Positions 5,682 through 5,688 of a DNA stretch of 5,688 bases are shown piece by piece (positions within the stretch are counted from its first letter, which is position 1; the number at the start of each line of letters is the position of its first letter). A program made the position numbers and the translations under genes. This DNA comes from an uncultured Saprospiraceae bacterium. GTDB taxonomy: Bacteria > Bacteroidota > Bacteroidia > Chitinophagales > Saprospiraceae. The notes beneath the pieces are model-generated. The model had not been told where the DNA came from. It saw only the letters and a list, made by a program, of their open reading frames with translations, and did not search any database. The stretch spans positions 1 through 5,688 of the forward strand of contig CALHBW010000058.1 of assembly GCA_937930625.1 (NCBI GenBank), given 5' to 3'.

Positions 5682-5688
5682 ATTGAAA

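Noticed and set aside
1..5688. CRISPR array, transposase, toxin-antitoxin or phage genes
   Set aside because: No regularly spaced direct repeats with unique spacers and no matching protein motifs were seen on either strand.

Overview
The window reads as a chromosomal stretch of a Bacteroidota bacterium. Three things support this. The first gene ends in a gliding-motility-type (type B) type IX secretion C-terminal domain. Two minus-strand promoters carry the phylum's TAnnTTTG -7 box. Genes mostly lack strong Shine-Dalgarno sequences and sit among AT-rich, palindrome-rich spacers.

Layout. 1-234: a spacer with an imperfect palindromic repeat built from a 9-base CGCAGAG unit. 235-2103 (+): a large secreted multidomain surface protein with a T9SS sorting domain. 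2104-2240: repeat hairpins, including a perfect 25-bp-arm palindrome, then a hairpin that terminates the next gene. 2252-2395 (-): a tRNA-like RNA with its own promoter (2480-2512) and terminator. 2644-3096 (-): a small RDD-family membrane protein. 3228-3335: a nested palindromic repeat. 3415 to about 5547 (-): a PQQ-dependent glucose/alcohol dehydrogenase-like lipoprotein with a built-in cytochrome c domain. 5613-5681: its leader hairpin and a -7 promoter box.

The most unusual element is the tRNA-like RNA. It has a complete acceptor stem (7 bp, or 8 with C-1:G73), a leucine-type D arm, an Asp-like anticodon loop (CUGUCUC, anticodon GUC) and a canonical T arm. A 75-nt structured insertion replaces the variable loop. 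Four anticodon-loop bases can pair with the insertion, which would hide the anticodon. It is flanked by a promoter and a terminator, so it looks like an expressed RNA gene rather than a tRNA relic. I do not recognise it as tmRNA, a group I intron tRNA or any family I can name.

The second point of note is the PQQ dehydrogenase. The only in-frame ATG lies 63 codons inside the protein. The upstream frame encodes a clear lipoprotein signal and the first propeller motif but has no ATG, GTG or TTG. One missing G at 5547/5548 would restore an ATG.

The four genes do not form an obvious pathway. The secreted protein converges on the three minus-strand units. The minus-strand units look separately transcribed, apart from possible read-through.
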